A model generated the notes under the pieces. That model was not told the DNA's origin and searched no databases. It saw only the letters and a program-made list of their open reading frames with translations. From Thermococcus sp. 4557 (GTDB lineage Archaea; Methanobacteriota_B; Thermococci; Thermococcales; Thermococcaceae): 64,000 nucleotides of DNA. Numbering within the stretch: the stretch's first letter is position 1; every line of letters starts with the position of its first letter. The stretch spans positions 1,550,001 through 1,614,000 of the forward strand of contig NC_015865.1 in the NCBI RefSeq assembly GCF_000221185.1. The letters run 5' to 3'. The position numbers and the translations under genes are program-made. Below, one piece after another: positions 42,011 to 50,428 of this stretch.

Positions 42011-42048
42011 CCCTCCGGGTATTTATAGATTTCCCTCCTCCCGGAGGG
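42011..42048 (-). promoter_or_regulatory. Inverted repeat flanking the TATA box of the 41633-42001 gene
   Basis: CCCTCCGGG (42011-42019) and CCCGGAGGG (42040-42048) form perfect 9-bp arms around 20 bp that include the minus-strand TATA element TCTATAAATA (about 42021-42030). TTTCCCTCCTCC also occurs twice as a direct repeat (42001-42012 and 42030-42041). The arrangement may be an operator around a promoter or a tandem duplication of the ribosome-site region. Confidence 0.5.
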
Positions 42049-42061
42049 TATAATACTGTGG

Positions 42062-42233
42062 GGACGTAGTTGTGTCACAACTTCCCAGAAACGCCGTGAA
42101 AAGGGGGTAATAACCCGCCCAAGTTCATCGGCTCCGCCTTCGGCGGCACTCCCCGGGCAGGATAAGTTGGACGTTATCCCTAAAAGGCTTCCGGTGGTTG
42201 TCAGCGGCGGGTGTGGACGGGTATCCGCTCTGG
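42062..42233. other. Hairpin-rich noncoding segment
   Basis: No gene fits here, but the DNA is GC-rich and highly self-complementary. AGTTGTG-T-CACAACT is at 42068-42082 and CCGCC-TTC-GGCGG at 42134-42146. CCCCGGGCAGG and GGATAAGTTGGACGTTATCC, another imperfect stem, follow. It contrasts with the AT-rich genes beside it. Candidates are an unrecognised structured RNA or the end of a lost transposable element; I could not match it to a known family. Confidence 0.45.
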
Positions 42234-42731
42234 TTACCTCACTCTCTTCAGCCTTGTACTCGCGAACACGAGCAGCTCATCGTTTACGTAGACGCTGCCG
42301 GTCATCACGGCTTCTTTATCGCTCAGGAAGTAGTAGTGAGTGGTGTTGCGCCTGCGTTCGATGGTTCCGTCCTTTCCAACTGCCTCGTAGAGTTCCACTA
42401 TGTATATCTGATCTTCGGTAACGATACCCTCAAAGGAATGATTTCTGATTTCCTCGGCAGTGTTCGGGTCTTCGGCCTCTTCCCCCACCCATAACAGCCG
42501 GCTCCCATCGAGTCTCATTCGTGCAATCCCTACGTAATCGCTCTTTGTTCCGTCTGGTCTCACAAAGAAGTTCCTCTGGATTATGGTGCCCCCTGGAGTG
42601 GCTTCAACCTCGATTATCATCTTCCCGCGCTGTGTGATTCCTCCCATCTGGTTAACGTAGTTTGAAAACTCCCCTTCCCAGACACCATTGTTTTTCAAAA
42701 AAGCGTCCGTTTTGCTGACGGTTTCGTTCAT
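42234..42731 (-). CDS. Unknown lipocalin-like soluble protein
   Basis: A 165-residue protein lacking signal or membrane segments. Its sequence is a series of strands (GVWEGEFSNYVNQ; GKMIIEVEATPGGTIIQRNFFV; SRLLWVGEEAED; DQIYIVELYEAV; THYYFLSDKEAVMTGSVYV), suggesting a calycin/lipocalin-like barrel of the kind seen in DUF1579-type proteins. ATG 42731 follows GGGAGGGGC at good spacing; an upstream start at 42761 does not. A minus-strand TATA (CCTTTATAGACC) lies about 45 bp upstream. Confidence 0.65.
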   Translation of the reverse strand: MNETVSKTDAFLKNNGVWEGEFSNYVNQMGGITQRGKMIIEVEATPGGTIIQRNFFVRPDGTKSDYVGIARMRLDGSRLLWVGEEAEDPNTAEEIRNHSFEGIVTEDQIYIVELYEAVGKDGTIERRRNTTHYYFLSDKEAVMTGSVYVNDELLVFASTRLKRVR

Positions 42732-42809
42732 TACGGCCCCTCCCTCATTCAGTGGTTCCATCTCATTTCCGGTCTATAAAGGATTTTCTGCATTGCATTT
42801 GGTCCCTGA

Positions 42810-43058
42810 TCAGTAGACGGGCGGCTCCTCGCGGTTCTCCTCGTATTTGCCATTTCTCTTGACGAGCAGGTAGTACACCAGCGCTCCCAGTATCGTGAAG
42901 AGGAACGCCAGGACTATCCAGATGACCTTTTCAACGTCCGGCATTCTCTTCTGCTTTGTGAGGACGTCGTAGATGACCCACACAAGGGCGAGCAGCTGGA
43001 GGCTCATCAGGAGGATACCTAGTAGGTATAATGCGCCGAAGAATACCATTTCGCCCAT
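42810..43058 (-). CDS. PLDc_N-type small membrane protein
   Basis: An 82-residue protein with two membrane helices and the motif arrangement of the phospholipase D nuclease N-terminal (PLDc_N) domain: ALVWVIYDVLTKQKRMPD then KVIWIVLAFLFTILGALVYYLLVKRNGK. In bacteria this domain precedes cardiolipin synthase or stands alone. No catalytic HKD motif is present. ATG 43058 follows GGGTGATT; the longer frame to 43142 runs through the promoter region. Confidence 0.8.
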   Translation of the reverse strand: MGEMVFFGALYLLGILLMSLQLLALVWVIYDVLTKQKRMPDVEKVIWIVLAFLFTILGALVYYLLVKRNGKYEENREEPPVY

Positions 43059-43138
43059 GCAATCACCCTCATAAAAACGAGGAGAATAAATAAAAGGTTT
43101 CCTTTGGTTCAGAAAGATATGAAAATTTGAAAAAGAGG

Positions 43139-44308
43139 TCAAAGAGCATCTAGTGGGATTACTTTTCGCAGCTGGGCTTGGATGTCCTTTAGTTTTTCGC
43201 TAACATCTTCTTTATCCAACTCCTTCCTCAAACTGTAGAGTTCATAGAAAATTGGTAGTATCTCCTTCTCCTCGATAATGCCAAGAGAAACTGCAGTTTC
43301 AATAACATATATCAAATCAACGAAATCTCTTTGAGGTTCTTGGAGGGGTTCGATGAGAATTTGTTTTATGGATTCTTTCTGCTTCTGCCTTAGCCACTCA
43401 TCTTCTCTCTTAAAAAACTCCTCCAGCTCTCTCAAATCCTCTTTGGGGATCTCCCATCCACTCGCCTCAACGTTCTCTTCTAAATGCTTTACTGTTGAAG
43501 GTCCGGTTAGGGCACATATTACCCCCTCATGGGCAAGAACCCAAGCAATGGCAACTTGTACTAGGGTCTTACCGTATTTTTCTCCCAACTCGGCAAACTT
43601 TTTGGCTATTCTCAAGCCGTGTTGAAAGCGTTCCCTCTGGAAAAGTGGGTCTAAATAGCGTATATCCTCAGGTTCAAACTGTTGGTTTTCTTTAAACTTC
43701 CCTGCGAGCAAGCCTCTTCCCGTTGTGCTGAAAGCAATGATTCCCAAATTGTATTTCCTGTAAAGTGGTAAAAGTTTTTCATACGATTCTCTTGCAACTG
43801 CACTAAACTCTGCAAGAACTGAGAAAGGCTTTCCAAGCCTGCAGTATTCCTCCGTAACATCTAAAGGCAAGTGCCCAACACCATAATGTCTAATTTTTCC
43901 CTCTTCAATAAGATCTTCCAGCGCTTCAATGGTTTCCTCTATTGGCGTAGTTGGGTCATGGAAGTGAACTTGGTAGAGGTCGATATAATCGGTCTGGAGT
44001 CTCTTGAGGCTCTCCTCACAGGCTTTTTTGATGTAGTCTTTGGAGAGGTTTGGCTTTATGCCGCTCCTAACCCCCACTTTCGTAGCTATATAAATGTCTT
44101 CACGGAAGGGTTTTACAATCTCTCCCAAAATTTCCTCAGCGTTCCCATAGGCTTCCGCAGTGTCAAAGAAGTTAATCCCAAGTTCATAGGCACGGTGAAT
44201 CATTCTCTTGAACTCTTCAAGATTTTTTACTCCATAAACCCCGCTTAAAGAGTACGTACCAATCCCTATCTCGGAAATTCTCAAACCCCTATGCTTTCGA
44301 TATTCCAT
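43139..44308 (-). CDS. Aldo/keto reductase with C-terminal extension
   Basis: A 389-residue NAD(P)H-dependent oxidoreductase. The AKR barrel covers about residues 1-310 with catalytic Asp and Tyr in FFDTAEAYGNAEE, Lys in IATKVG and His in QVHFHD, plus the cofactor-binding end GPSTVKHLEENVEA. The last 75 residues form an extra helical, charged domain not found in ordinary AKRs. The gene is clearly more AT-rich than its surroundings, suggesting later acquisition. Substrate unknown. Confidence 0.88.
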   Translation of the reverse strand: MEYRKHRGLRISEIGIGTYSLSGVYGVKNLEEFKRMIHRAYELGINFFDTAEAYGNAEEILGEIVKPFREDIYIATKVGVRSGIKPNLSKDYIKKACEESLKRLQTDYIDLYQVHFHDPTTPIEETIEALEDLIEEGKIRHYGVGHLPLDVTEEYCRLGKPFSVLAEFSAVARESYEKLLPLYRKYNLGIIAFSTTGRGLLAGKFKENQQFEPEDIRYLDPLFQRERFQHGLRIAKKFAELGEKYGKTLVQVAIAWVLAHEGVICALTGPSTVKHLEENVEASGWEIPKEDLRELEEFFKREDEWLRQKQKESIKQILIEPLQEPQRDFVDLIYVIETAVSLGIIEEKEILPIFYELYSLRKELDKEDVSEKLKDIQAQLRKVIPLDAL

Positions 44309-44416
44309 AAATTTGCCCCCCTACCATTCGGAGTTATTTCAAGCTCTGCAAAAATGTGTTTTTATCGCTTAGATTATATTGCGCTGCATTATGCTATTGT
44401 TTCTACCTATTTTGCA

Positions 44417-44428
44417 AAAGGTATATAA
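44417..44428 (+). promoter_or_regulatory. TATA box before the metallo-hydrolase
   Basis: AAAGGTATATAAGGG around 44416-44430 is a strong BRE/TATA element some 60-70 bp before the ATG at 44491. Confidence 0.5.
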
Positions 44429-44490
44429 GGGTTTGTCAAAATCACAGCTAACTCTTTGAAAATAATCATGACTCTGGGGAAGGTTTTGAT

Positions 44491-45244
44491 ATGGAGATTA
44501 TAATACTTGGTTCAGGAGTGACAACGGTGTTCCAAAACCCCTGTGCACCTGTGAGAACTGCTCGAGGGCCAGAAAGTCCCCCTCATACCGGCGAACACGT
44601 TTTTCGGCGTATATCCTGAGATTAACGTGCTGATAGACCCCTCGCCCGATCTGCACTACCACCCGGAGCGCTTGAACAAAAAGATAGAGCACATTTTCAT
44701 CACCCACGCCCACTTTGACCACATAGGTGGACTTCCTGAACTTCAGATTTTTAAACACATTAAGCTTTACGGGCATCCTAAAAGCCTCGAGGTAGCGAAA
44801 TACCTGCAAAAGCTTTTTGTCGGGGAGAGCAGGTGGCACTGGGAGTATCTTCCACTGGAATTCAACAGGTGGTACGACTTTGGCTTTAAGGTTTACCACT
44901 TTAGAGTCGCCCATCAGCCGATAGAAGCTGAGGGGGGATTTATACTCCAAATCGAGAGCACCAAGATAGTTATCACCGGTGATACCGGCCCGGAGGTACT
45001 TAAGGATGAAAGAACTCTGGAAGAAATGAGGGGTGTTGATCTGCTCATTGCGGACATGACGCACAGGCATTCAATTTCGGGAGTTCATCTTGGGGTTGAT
45101 GATGCGGTGAGGCTGGCACAGCAGGTAAACGCAAAGAAGACAGTTTTTGCCCACATCAGCCACACGAACTACGCCCACGAAGAGCTTAAAGAAAGGGTAA
45201 GGCCATATATGGTGGCTAGGGACTTCATGCACGTGCACGTTTAG
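44491..45244 (+). pseudogene. PhnP-like metallo-beta-lactamase hydrolase, two frameshifts
   Basis: Three successive frames together give one MBL-fold protein of about 250 residues. The pieces are MEIIILGSG (frame 1 from ATG 44491), DNGVPKPLCTCENCSRARK (frame 2) and VPLIPANTFFGVYPEINV onward (frame 3). The last continues through ITHAHFDHIGGLPELQ (metal motif HxHxDH), VITGDTGPEV and FAHISHTNY to TAG 45244. The first join needs one added base near 44519, the second one near 44575. The cysteine motif CTCENC is typical of PhnP-like phosphodiesterases. If the frameshifts are real the gene is dead, since ATG 44627 would lack the N-terminal strand. Confidence 0.8.
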
Positions 45245-45292
45245 AGAAATTGTGCATTAAAGTAAACGAAAGAGAGCAAGAAAGAGAGAAGC

Positions 45293-46636
45293 TCACTCCT
45301 TCTTGACGTGCTTCTCGACGAACTCCTTGAGGACGTCCCTGAGCTTCGGCTCGCCGATCTCCTCGAGCTCGTACCTGACCCTGACGGCCGGCTTGTTGAG
45401 CTTCATGACGCGGCGGAGGTCGATGGGGGTACCCATGATGACGACGTCGGCGTCGGCCCTGTTGATGGTCTCCTCGAGCTCCCTAATCTGCTTCTCGCCG
45501 TAGCCCATGGCCGGCAGGATGACGTCGAGGTGGCTGTACTTCTTGTAGGTGTCGATGATCGAGCCGACGGCGTAGGGCCTCGGGTCGATTATTTCCTTGG
45601 CTCCGTACTTCTTGGCGGCGATGTAACCGGCACCGTACTTCATGCCGCCGTGGGTGAGGGTCGGGCCGTCCTCGACGACGAGAACGCGCTTGCCCTTGAT
45701 GAGCTCCGGCTGGTCGACGTAGAGCGGTGAGGCACCGTCGATGACGACCGCGTTCGGGTTGATCTTCTCGATGCTCTCGCGGACGGTCTGTATGTCGTCC
45801 CTGTTGGCGGTGTCAATCTTGTTGATGATTATGACATCGGCGGCGCGGAAGTTGGTCTCACCGGGGTGGTACTTGAGCTCGTGGCCCGGCCTGTGCGGGT
45901 CGGTGACGACTATCCAGAGGTCCGGAACGTAGAACGGGAAGTCGTTGTTTCCGCCGTCCCAGAGGATGATGTCGGCCTCCTTCTCGGCCTCGCGGAGGAT
46001 CTTCTCGTAGTCAACGCCGGCATAAACCACCATGCCCCTGTCGATGTAGGGCTCGTACTCCTCGCGCTCCTCGATGGTGCACTCGTGCTTGTCGAGGTCC
46101 TCGTAGCTGGCGAAGCGCTGGACGATCTGCTTCCTGAGGTCGCCGTAGGGCATCGGGTGCCTGATGGCGACGACCTTGTAGCCCATCTCCTGGAGGATCT
46201 GGGCGACCTTCCTGCTGGTCTGACTCTTTCCACAGCCGGTTCTGACGGCGGTAACAGCTATGACCGGCTTGGTGGATTTGAGCATGGTGCTCTTCGGGCC
46301 GAGGAGCCAGAAGTCGGCACCAGCTGAGTGGGCCCTGCTGGCGAGGTGCATGACGTGCTCGTGCGGAACGTCGGAGTAGGCGAAGACGACGACGTCGATG
46401 TCGTGCTCCTTGATTATCTTCTCCATGTCATCCTCGCTCCAGATCGGAATCCCGTTCGGGTAGAGCTCACCGGCGAGCTCGGGCGGGTAGACCCTGCCCT
46501 CGATGTCCGGAATCTGAGTGGCGGTGAAGGCAACGACCTCGTAGTCGGGGTTGTCGCGGAAGAACACGTTGAAGTTGTGGAAGTCCCTTCCGGCGGCGCC
46601 CAAAATGAGAACCCTCTTCCTCTTCTTCTCGGCCAT
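45293..46636 (-). CDS. cpgS: Cyclic 2,3-diphosphoglycerate synthetase
   Basis: Forms cyclic 2,3-diphosphoglycerate from 2,3-diphosphoglycerate with ATP, known as a thermoprotectant in methanogens; Thermococcales carry the gene though the product is less documented there. The 447-residue protein has an N-terminal Rossmann-like part (RVLILGAAGRDFHNF), a P-loop VTAVRTGCGKSQTSRK near residue 130, WDGGNNDFPFY and INKIDTANRDD, a G-protein-like guanine or ATP region. ATG 46636 follows GAGGTGGTC. A leftward TATA (CCGTTATAAATGCC, about 46685-46698) serves it. Confidence 0.88.
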   Translation of the reverse strand: MAEKKRKRVLILGAAGRDFHNFNVFFRDNPDYEVVAFTATQIPDIEGRVYPPELAGELYPNGIPIWSEDDMEKIIKEHDIDVVVFAYSDVPHEHVMHLASRAHSAGADFWLLGPKSTMLKSTKPVIAVTAVRTGCGKSQTSRKVAQILQEMGYKVVAIRHPMPYGDLRKQIVQRFASYEDLDKHECTIEEREEYEPYIDRGMVVYAGVDYEKILREAEKEADIILWDGGNNDFPFYVPDLWIVVTDPHRPGHELKYHPGETNFRAADVIIINKIDTANRDDIQTVRESIEKINPNAVVIDGASPLYVDQPELIKGKRVLVVEDGPTLTHGGMKYGAGYIAAKKYGAKEIIDPRPYAVGSIIDTYKKYSHLDVILPAMGYGEKQIRELEETINRADADVVIMGTPIDLRRVMKLNKPAVRVRYELEEIGEPKLRDVLKEFVEKHVKKE

Positions 46637-46729
46637 TTTTGACCACCTCAAAAGTTTTTAATCAGGCACTGGTGTATCGTTTTTGGCATTTATAACGGTT
46701 TTTGTTTAATGGTGCAAGCTCCTGGCGGG

Positions 46730-46786
46730 GATTATTCGGTGCGGCCATCAGTGAACTGAAAAACATTCAAGCACGGCTGAATAATC
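46730..46786. repeat. Inverted repeat in the cpgS-ybaK gap
   Basis: GATTATTC (46730-46737) and GAATAATC (46779-46786) are exact 8-bp inverted copies 41 bp apart within the 190-bp gap. A folded RNA or an operator is possible; no further support is visible. Confidence 0.3.
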
Positions 46787-46826
46787 TCCGTTTGAATTTA
46801 CCTGTGGGGTTGATAACCTGGCCCGG

Positions 46827-47264
46827 TTATTCCCTAACGTCCATTACCTCCGCCCGCTGGTACTCGATGATCCTTTCCGGCCTTATCCTGATGAGCCTGT
46901 CGACGGCCCCTCCCCCGCCGATGACGTGCTCGTTCTCCAGAACCCGCGGGTCGATTATCGTCCTGAGCGGCACGCCGACGGGAGGAACGCCTCCGACATC
47001 GTAGCCAGTGAGCTCCTTGACTTCCTTTGCTTTGGCGAACCTGCACTTTCCGAACCTTTTCTCCAGCTTCGGTAGGCTGACCCTCGACTCGCCGTCGACT
47101 ATGACGAGAAGAGGCTCACTCTCGCTTATGATGACAAGCGACTTTATAACCTGCTTTCTGGCAACGCCCGCCTCCCTCGTGGCCTGCTCGACGGTCTTGA
47201 CGGGCCTTCCGATTTCGAGAATCTCGGCCCCCAGTTCCTTCGCGATTTCCTCGATTCTTTCCAT
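46827..47264 (-). CDS. YbaK-type aminoacyl-tRNA deacylase
   Basis: A 145-residue single-domain protein of the YbaK/ProX editing family, which hydrolyses mischarged aminoacyl-tRNA. Landmarks are TREAGVARKQVIKSLVI (conserved lysine), LVIVDGESRVSLPKL, FAKAKEVKELTGYDVGGVPPVG and IGGGGAVDRLIRI. ATG 47264 follows GGGTGTTGGC. The divergent neighbour is AlaX, so two trans-editing factors of different type lie back to back. Confidence 0.9.
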   Translation of the reverse strand: MERIEEIAKELGAEILEIGRPVKTVEQATREAGVARKQVIKSLVIISESEPLLVIVDGESRVSLPKLEKRFGKCRFAKAKEVKELTGYDVGGVPPVGVPLRTIIDPRVLENEHVIGGGGAVDRLIRIRPERIIEYQRAEVMDVRE

Positions 47265-47323
47265 GCCAACACCCAAGCCGAGTACCGCGCAATCGTTAAT
47301 AAGTCCTCCGAGAATATGGAACG

Positions 47324-47785
47324 ATGCCTATGTCGTCGGTTGAGGTTAGAACCCACACTGCACTGCACGTGGTTAAAGGAGCTGTCGTCAAGGTTCTGGG
47401 CGAAAACGCCAAGTGGACGGCGAGCGTTTACGTGGACGGAAACCACGGAAGGCTGGCCGTCAAGTTCGACAGGAAGCCAACGCCCGAGGAGGTTGCCGAG
47501 ATAGAGCGCCTCGCCAACGAGAAGGTAAAAGAGAACGCCCCGGTTCGCGTTTACGAGCTGCCCAGGGACGAGGCCGAGAAGCGCTTCGGAGAGGACATGT
47601 ACGACCTCTTCCCGATTCCACCTGAGGTAAGGACCCTCAGGGTCGTCGTCATCGAGGGCTGGAACGTCAACGCCTGCAACAAGGAGCACACCGCAACGAC
47701 GGGAGAAATCGGGGAGGTAAAAATCAGAAAGGTCCGCTTTAGGAGGAGCAAGGAGCTGCTTGAGATAAGCTTTGACGTCATGTAA
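47324..47785 (+). CDS. alaX: AlaX-type alanyl-tRNA editing protein (short form)
   Basis: Removes serine or glycine wrongly attached to tRNA-Ala. The 153-residue protein has both zinc motifs of the AlaRS editing domain: HTALH near residue 11 and CNKEHT near residue 120. It lacks the N-terminal and C-terminal additions of longer AlaX forms. ATG 47324 or 47330 would start near the mRNA end, since the likely TATA (CGTTAATAAG) is about 25-30 bp upstream; a leaderless message is plausible. Confidence 0.92.
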   Translation: MPMSSVEVRTHTALHVVKGAVVKVLGENAKWTASVYVDGNHGRLAVKFDRKPTPEEVAEIERLANEKVKENAPVRVYELPRDEAEKRFGEDMYDLFPIPPEVRTLRVVVIEGWNVNACNKEHTATTGEIGEVKIRKVRFRRSKELLEISFDVM

Positions 47786-47787
47786 TC

Positions 47788-48216
47788 TCAGGGAACCATA
47801 ACGAAGCCGTGAACCGCGAAGTCGCTGTCGAAGGTAAAGGCTTTTCTAATTCCAAGCCTCTCCATTATCGCGAAGGCCAGGCTGTCGAAGAGGTCTATCC
47901 CCCGCTGGTCGCGGTACTTGAAGAAAAGCTCCCAGGCCCTCTCCCAGTCCGCTTCGGTTTCCTTCTCGGTGAATATGAATCTGCTCGCCGTGTAGAGCCG
48001 GTACTGCTCCTCGGCTACGTCTTTCCCAACGTGCTTTGCGACACCGTTCAGGAACTCCATCAATGTAGGCCTGCCGATTACGAAGACCGAACCTTCGCTG
48101 ACGGCGTCTCTAAAGAAGCTCAAGGCTCTCTCGTGCTCCGGGTCGTCCCTGATGAGGAGGGCTATCATGGCGCTCGTGTCCATGTAAAACAGCTCAGGTT
48201 TCAATGGCTTCGCCAT
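47788..48216 (-). CDS. vapC: VapC-type PIN-domain toxin
   Basis: A 142-residue PIN ribonuclease with FYMDTSAMIALLI (first Asp), a mid-chain PTLMEFLNG glutamate, GIDLFDSLAFAIME and FTFDSDFAVHG. It overlaps the antitoxin gene by 16 bp and follows it. The frame ends 2 bp from the convergent alaX stop. Confidence 0.88.
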   Translation of the reverse strand: MAKPLKPELFYMDTSAMIALLIRDDPEHERALSFFRDAVSEGSVFVIGRPTLMEFLNGVAKHVGKDVAEEQYRLYTASRFIFTEKETEADWERAWELFFKYRDQRGIDLFDSLAFAIMERLGIRKAFTFDSDFAVHGFVMVP

Positions 48217-48461
48217 TCAACCACTCCCCAGTCCTCATCGTGGCTGGTCTTCTTGCCCTTGAGCTCAACCACGCCGAAGGCCTTCCAGATAGGGTCTTTT
48301 TCCACTTCCTCTGCCGTTATCTCGGCGTTCTTCATAAGATACTCCTCTATGGCCTCTTGAAGTATCTCCTTTATGGGCTTCCCCTCCCTGAGCGACAGGG
48401 CCTTGAGCATGGAGTAAAGGCTCTCATCAATCTCGGTCTGCACATGTTTTGTAGATGACAT
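48201..48461 (-). CDS. vapB: VapB-type antitoxin (ribbon-helix-helix)
   Basis: An 86-residue protein starting SSTKHVQTEIDESLYSMLKA, the strand and first helix of a ribbon-helix-helix DNA-binding domain. EGKPIKEILQEAIEEYLMK is the second helix, followed by an acidic, flexible C-terminus likely to bind the PIN toxin. Antitoxin-first order with overlap to the toxin. It probably represses its own promoter. Confidence 0.85.
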   Translation of the reverse strand: MSSTKHVQTEIDESLYSMLKALSLREGKPIKEILQEAIEEYLMKNAEITAEEVEKDPIWKAFGVVELKGKKTSHDEDWGVVEWRSH

Positions 48462-48503
48462 GAAACCACCATAAACATGAAGAGAAGAGGAACATTTAAA
48501 CCT

Positions 48504-49292
48504 TCACGTCCTCAGCCACAGCGCCCCGGCCATTCCGAAGTAGGTCGGGCAGGCGTAGGCGGTTTCCCTCACCTCCATTGGGACCCTTTTCAGAAGCCCG
48601 TGGAGGACGATGAGCTGCCAGTAGCTGTCCACCAGGGCCTTTCTCACGAGCTCTTCGGGGATTTCCATGAGCCTTTCCAGCCTGTTTTCCGAGAGGATCT
48701 CCATGACGAGCCTGTCGTACTCCTCGCTCTCCTTCACCTTTCCGTACGGTCCCTTCTCGCTGTGTCCATGTCCGTGGTCGGCGCTGGCTATGAAGGCCAC
48801 CCTCTTCTCGCTCCCCTCTACGACCTCCGCGATAATCTCGCCGAAGCGAACGAGGGCTTCTCTGGACACGTTTCTGGCCGGGGTCAGGAGAACGAGCGGC
48901 TTCTTTTCGAGGAACTGCAGGGGTATGAGCTCTCCCCAGCTCAGCGGCCAGCGCGAGTAGTCCCCGCTCAGCGCTGCGAAGTTCATGTCCACCACGGGCA
49001 GGCCGGCCCTCTTCGCCGCCTCGTAGATTTTCCTCGCGAGGTCTCTCTCGGTCTCCCATTCTCCGGGAAGCTCTTTGCCCTCGAAGCCGAGCCACGAGAC
49101 GAGATGCTCGGCCATGACCACGCCGAGGTGGTCGCTCATCCGGACGTTGTGCGGGCTTATGAGGATGTAGACATCAGCTCCTTTGAACTCCTCGCCGATC
49201 TTCCTGAGAACCTCTGTGAGTCTTCTCGTCTCATCGTCCTCCGGCTCCAGGACGGGGTTCCCGTGGGGCATAACCGCGGCTCCAATCAGCAT
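48504..49292 (-). CDS. Class III extradiol dioxygenase-like (LigB/MEMO family) protein
   Basis: A 262-residue protein. Fe(II)-ligand candidates appear as AAVMPHGNPVLEP (first His), ILISPHNVRMSDHLGVV (second) and IASADHGHGHSEKGP. C-terminal DSYWQLIVLHGLLKR and AYACPTYFGMAGALW complete the family pattern. Homologues in hyperthermophiles are annotated as extradiol dioxygenases, but aromatic degradation is not expected here, so the reaction is open. It lies 4 bp downstream of threonine synthase. Confidence 0.85.
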   Translation of the reverse strand: MLIGAAVMPHGNPVLEPEDDETRRLTEVLRKIGEEFKGADVYILISPHNVRMSDHLGVVMAEHLVSWLGFEGKELPGEWETERDLARKIYEAAKRAGLPVVDMNFAALSGDYSRWPLSWGELIPLQFLEKKPLVLLTPARNVSREALVRFGEIIAEVVEGSEKRVAFIASADHGHGHSEKGPYGKVKESEEYDRLVMEILSENRLERLMEIPEELVRKALVDSYWQLIVLHGLLKRVPMEVRETAYACPTYFGMAGALWLRT

Positions 49293-49296
49293 GGTA

Positions 49297-50427
49297 TCAC
49301 CTCAAACAGCTTTCCAGCATCCCGAGCGGGCACTCCTCTATTTTTCCAGTTGGCGCGTCCTTCAGCGTTCTCAAGCCCGAGCCGGTGAGGATGGAGACGA
49401 CTTTGGCACCGCTTGGAAGGTCGAGCCTCTCCAGCGCCGCTATGCCTGTCGCACTCGCCGGTTGGACGAAGAGGCCTTCGCCGGCGAGCTTCCTCTGAGC
49501 TTCGAGTATCTCACCGTCGGAAACGGATACACAGCTCCAGCCGAAGTCCCGCATGAGCCTTAGAACCGCGTTCCCGCTCGGCGGATACGGGTTGGCTATG
49601 GCCTTAGCTATGGTCTTGGGATTTTCAAAGCGCTTGATCTTCTCCCTGCCCTCCTTAAAAGCCCTGCATATCGGCGAACAGCCCTCCGCCTGAACCGCTA
49701 TGAGGGTGGGGAGGTCATCGATGAGCCCGCTCTCGTGGAGCTCGATGAAGCCTTTGGCTATTCCCCGGAAGAGCCCGCCCGAGCTGGTTGGAATTAGAAC
49801 GTAGTCCGGGCTTATCTCCTCGGCTATCTCGAAGGCTATGCCCTTGTAGCCCTCGATTCTGAAGGGGTTGTCCGAGTTCATGAAGTAGACCCCGAGCCTT
49901 TCTCCCAACTTCAGGCTCTCGAAGTAGAGTCTCCCGTAGTCGCCGTGAACCCTGATGACCTCGCTGCCGTAAACCGAAACGGCCTTCAGCTTCTCGTCGC
50001 TCGCGCTCTCGGAGACGAGGATTTTGGCCTCTAATCCAAAGCGGGAAGCGTAGGCCGAAACGCTCGCCGCCATATTTCCTGTGGAGACGGTTCCAACGGT
50101 TTTGTAGCCGGCCTTTAGGGCGTAGCTCATCGCCAGAAAAGTGCCCCTGTCCTTGAAGCTCCACGTCGGGTTTACTGTCTCGTTCTTGAGGTAGAGCTTC
50201 ACTCCAAGCTCTTCGCCGAGCCTCGACTTCACAAGGGGCGTGTCTCCCTCGCCGAGGGAGAACTCCAGAGCAGGCTCCACCGGCCAGAAGTCCCAGAACC
50301 GCTCCCAGACGCTCTTTCCTATGTACGGCTCGCCCGTGAACCTTTCAAACTCGACCGGCTCGCCGCATTCACACCTCTGAACCGGTTCGTCGTAGGTCTT
50401 TCCACAGATGGGGCAGACCAGCTTCAC
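49297..50427 (-). CDS. thrC: Threonine synthase
   Basis: Converts O-phosphohomoserine to threonine with pyridoxal phosphate. The 376-residue protein has an N-terminal zinc-ribbon-like CPICGKTYDEPVQRCECG, the PLP lysine in TWSFKDRGT, the phosphate loop PTSSGGLFRG and the C-terminal SILTGSGLRTLKD. Length and ribbon match archaeal ThrC. ATG 50427 is preceded by GGAGGGACTG. It is cotranscribed with the dioxygenase-like gene downstream and follows the metallopeptidase gene by 1 bp. Confidence 0.94.
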   Translation of the reverse strand: MKLVCPICGKTYDEPVQRCECGEPVEFERFTGEPYIGKSVWERFWDFWPVEPALEFSLGEGDTPLVKSRLGEELGVKLYLKNETVNPTWSFKDRGTFLAMSYALKAGYKTVGTVSTGNMAASVSAYASRFGLEAKILVSESASDEKLKAVSVYGSEVIRVHGDYGRLYFESLKLGERLGVYFMNSDNPFRIEGYKGIAFEIAEEISPDYVLIPTSSGGLFRGIAKGFIELHESGLIDDLPTLIAVQAEGCSPICRAFKEGREKIKRFENPKTIAKAIANPYPPSGNAVLRLMRDFGWSCVSVSDGEILEAQRKLAGEGLFVQPASATGIAALERLDLPSGAKVVSILTGSGLRTLKDAPTGKIEECPLGMLESCLR

Positions 50428-50428
50428 A

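Noticed and set aside
44971-44984. TATCAC-CG-GTGATA resembling a Tgr site
   Set aside because: The spacer is 2 bp instead of 5 and it lies inside the coding part of the metallo-hydrolase.
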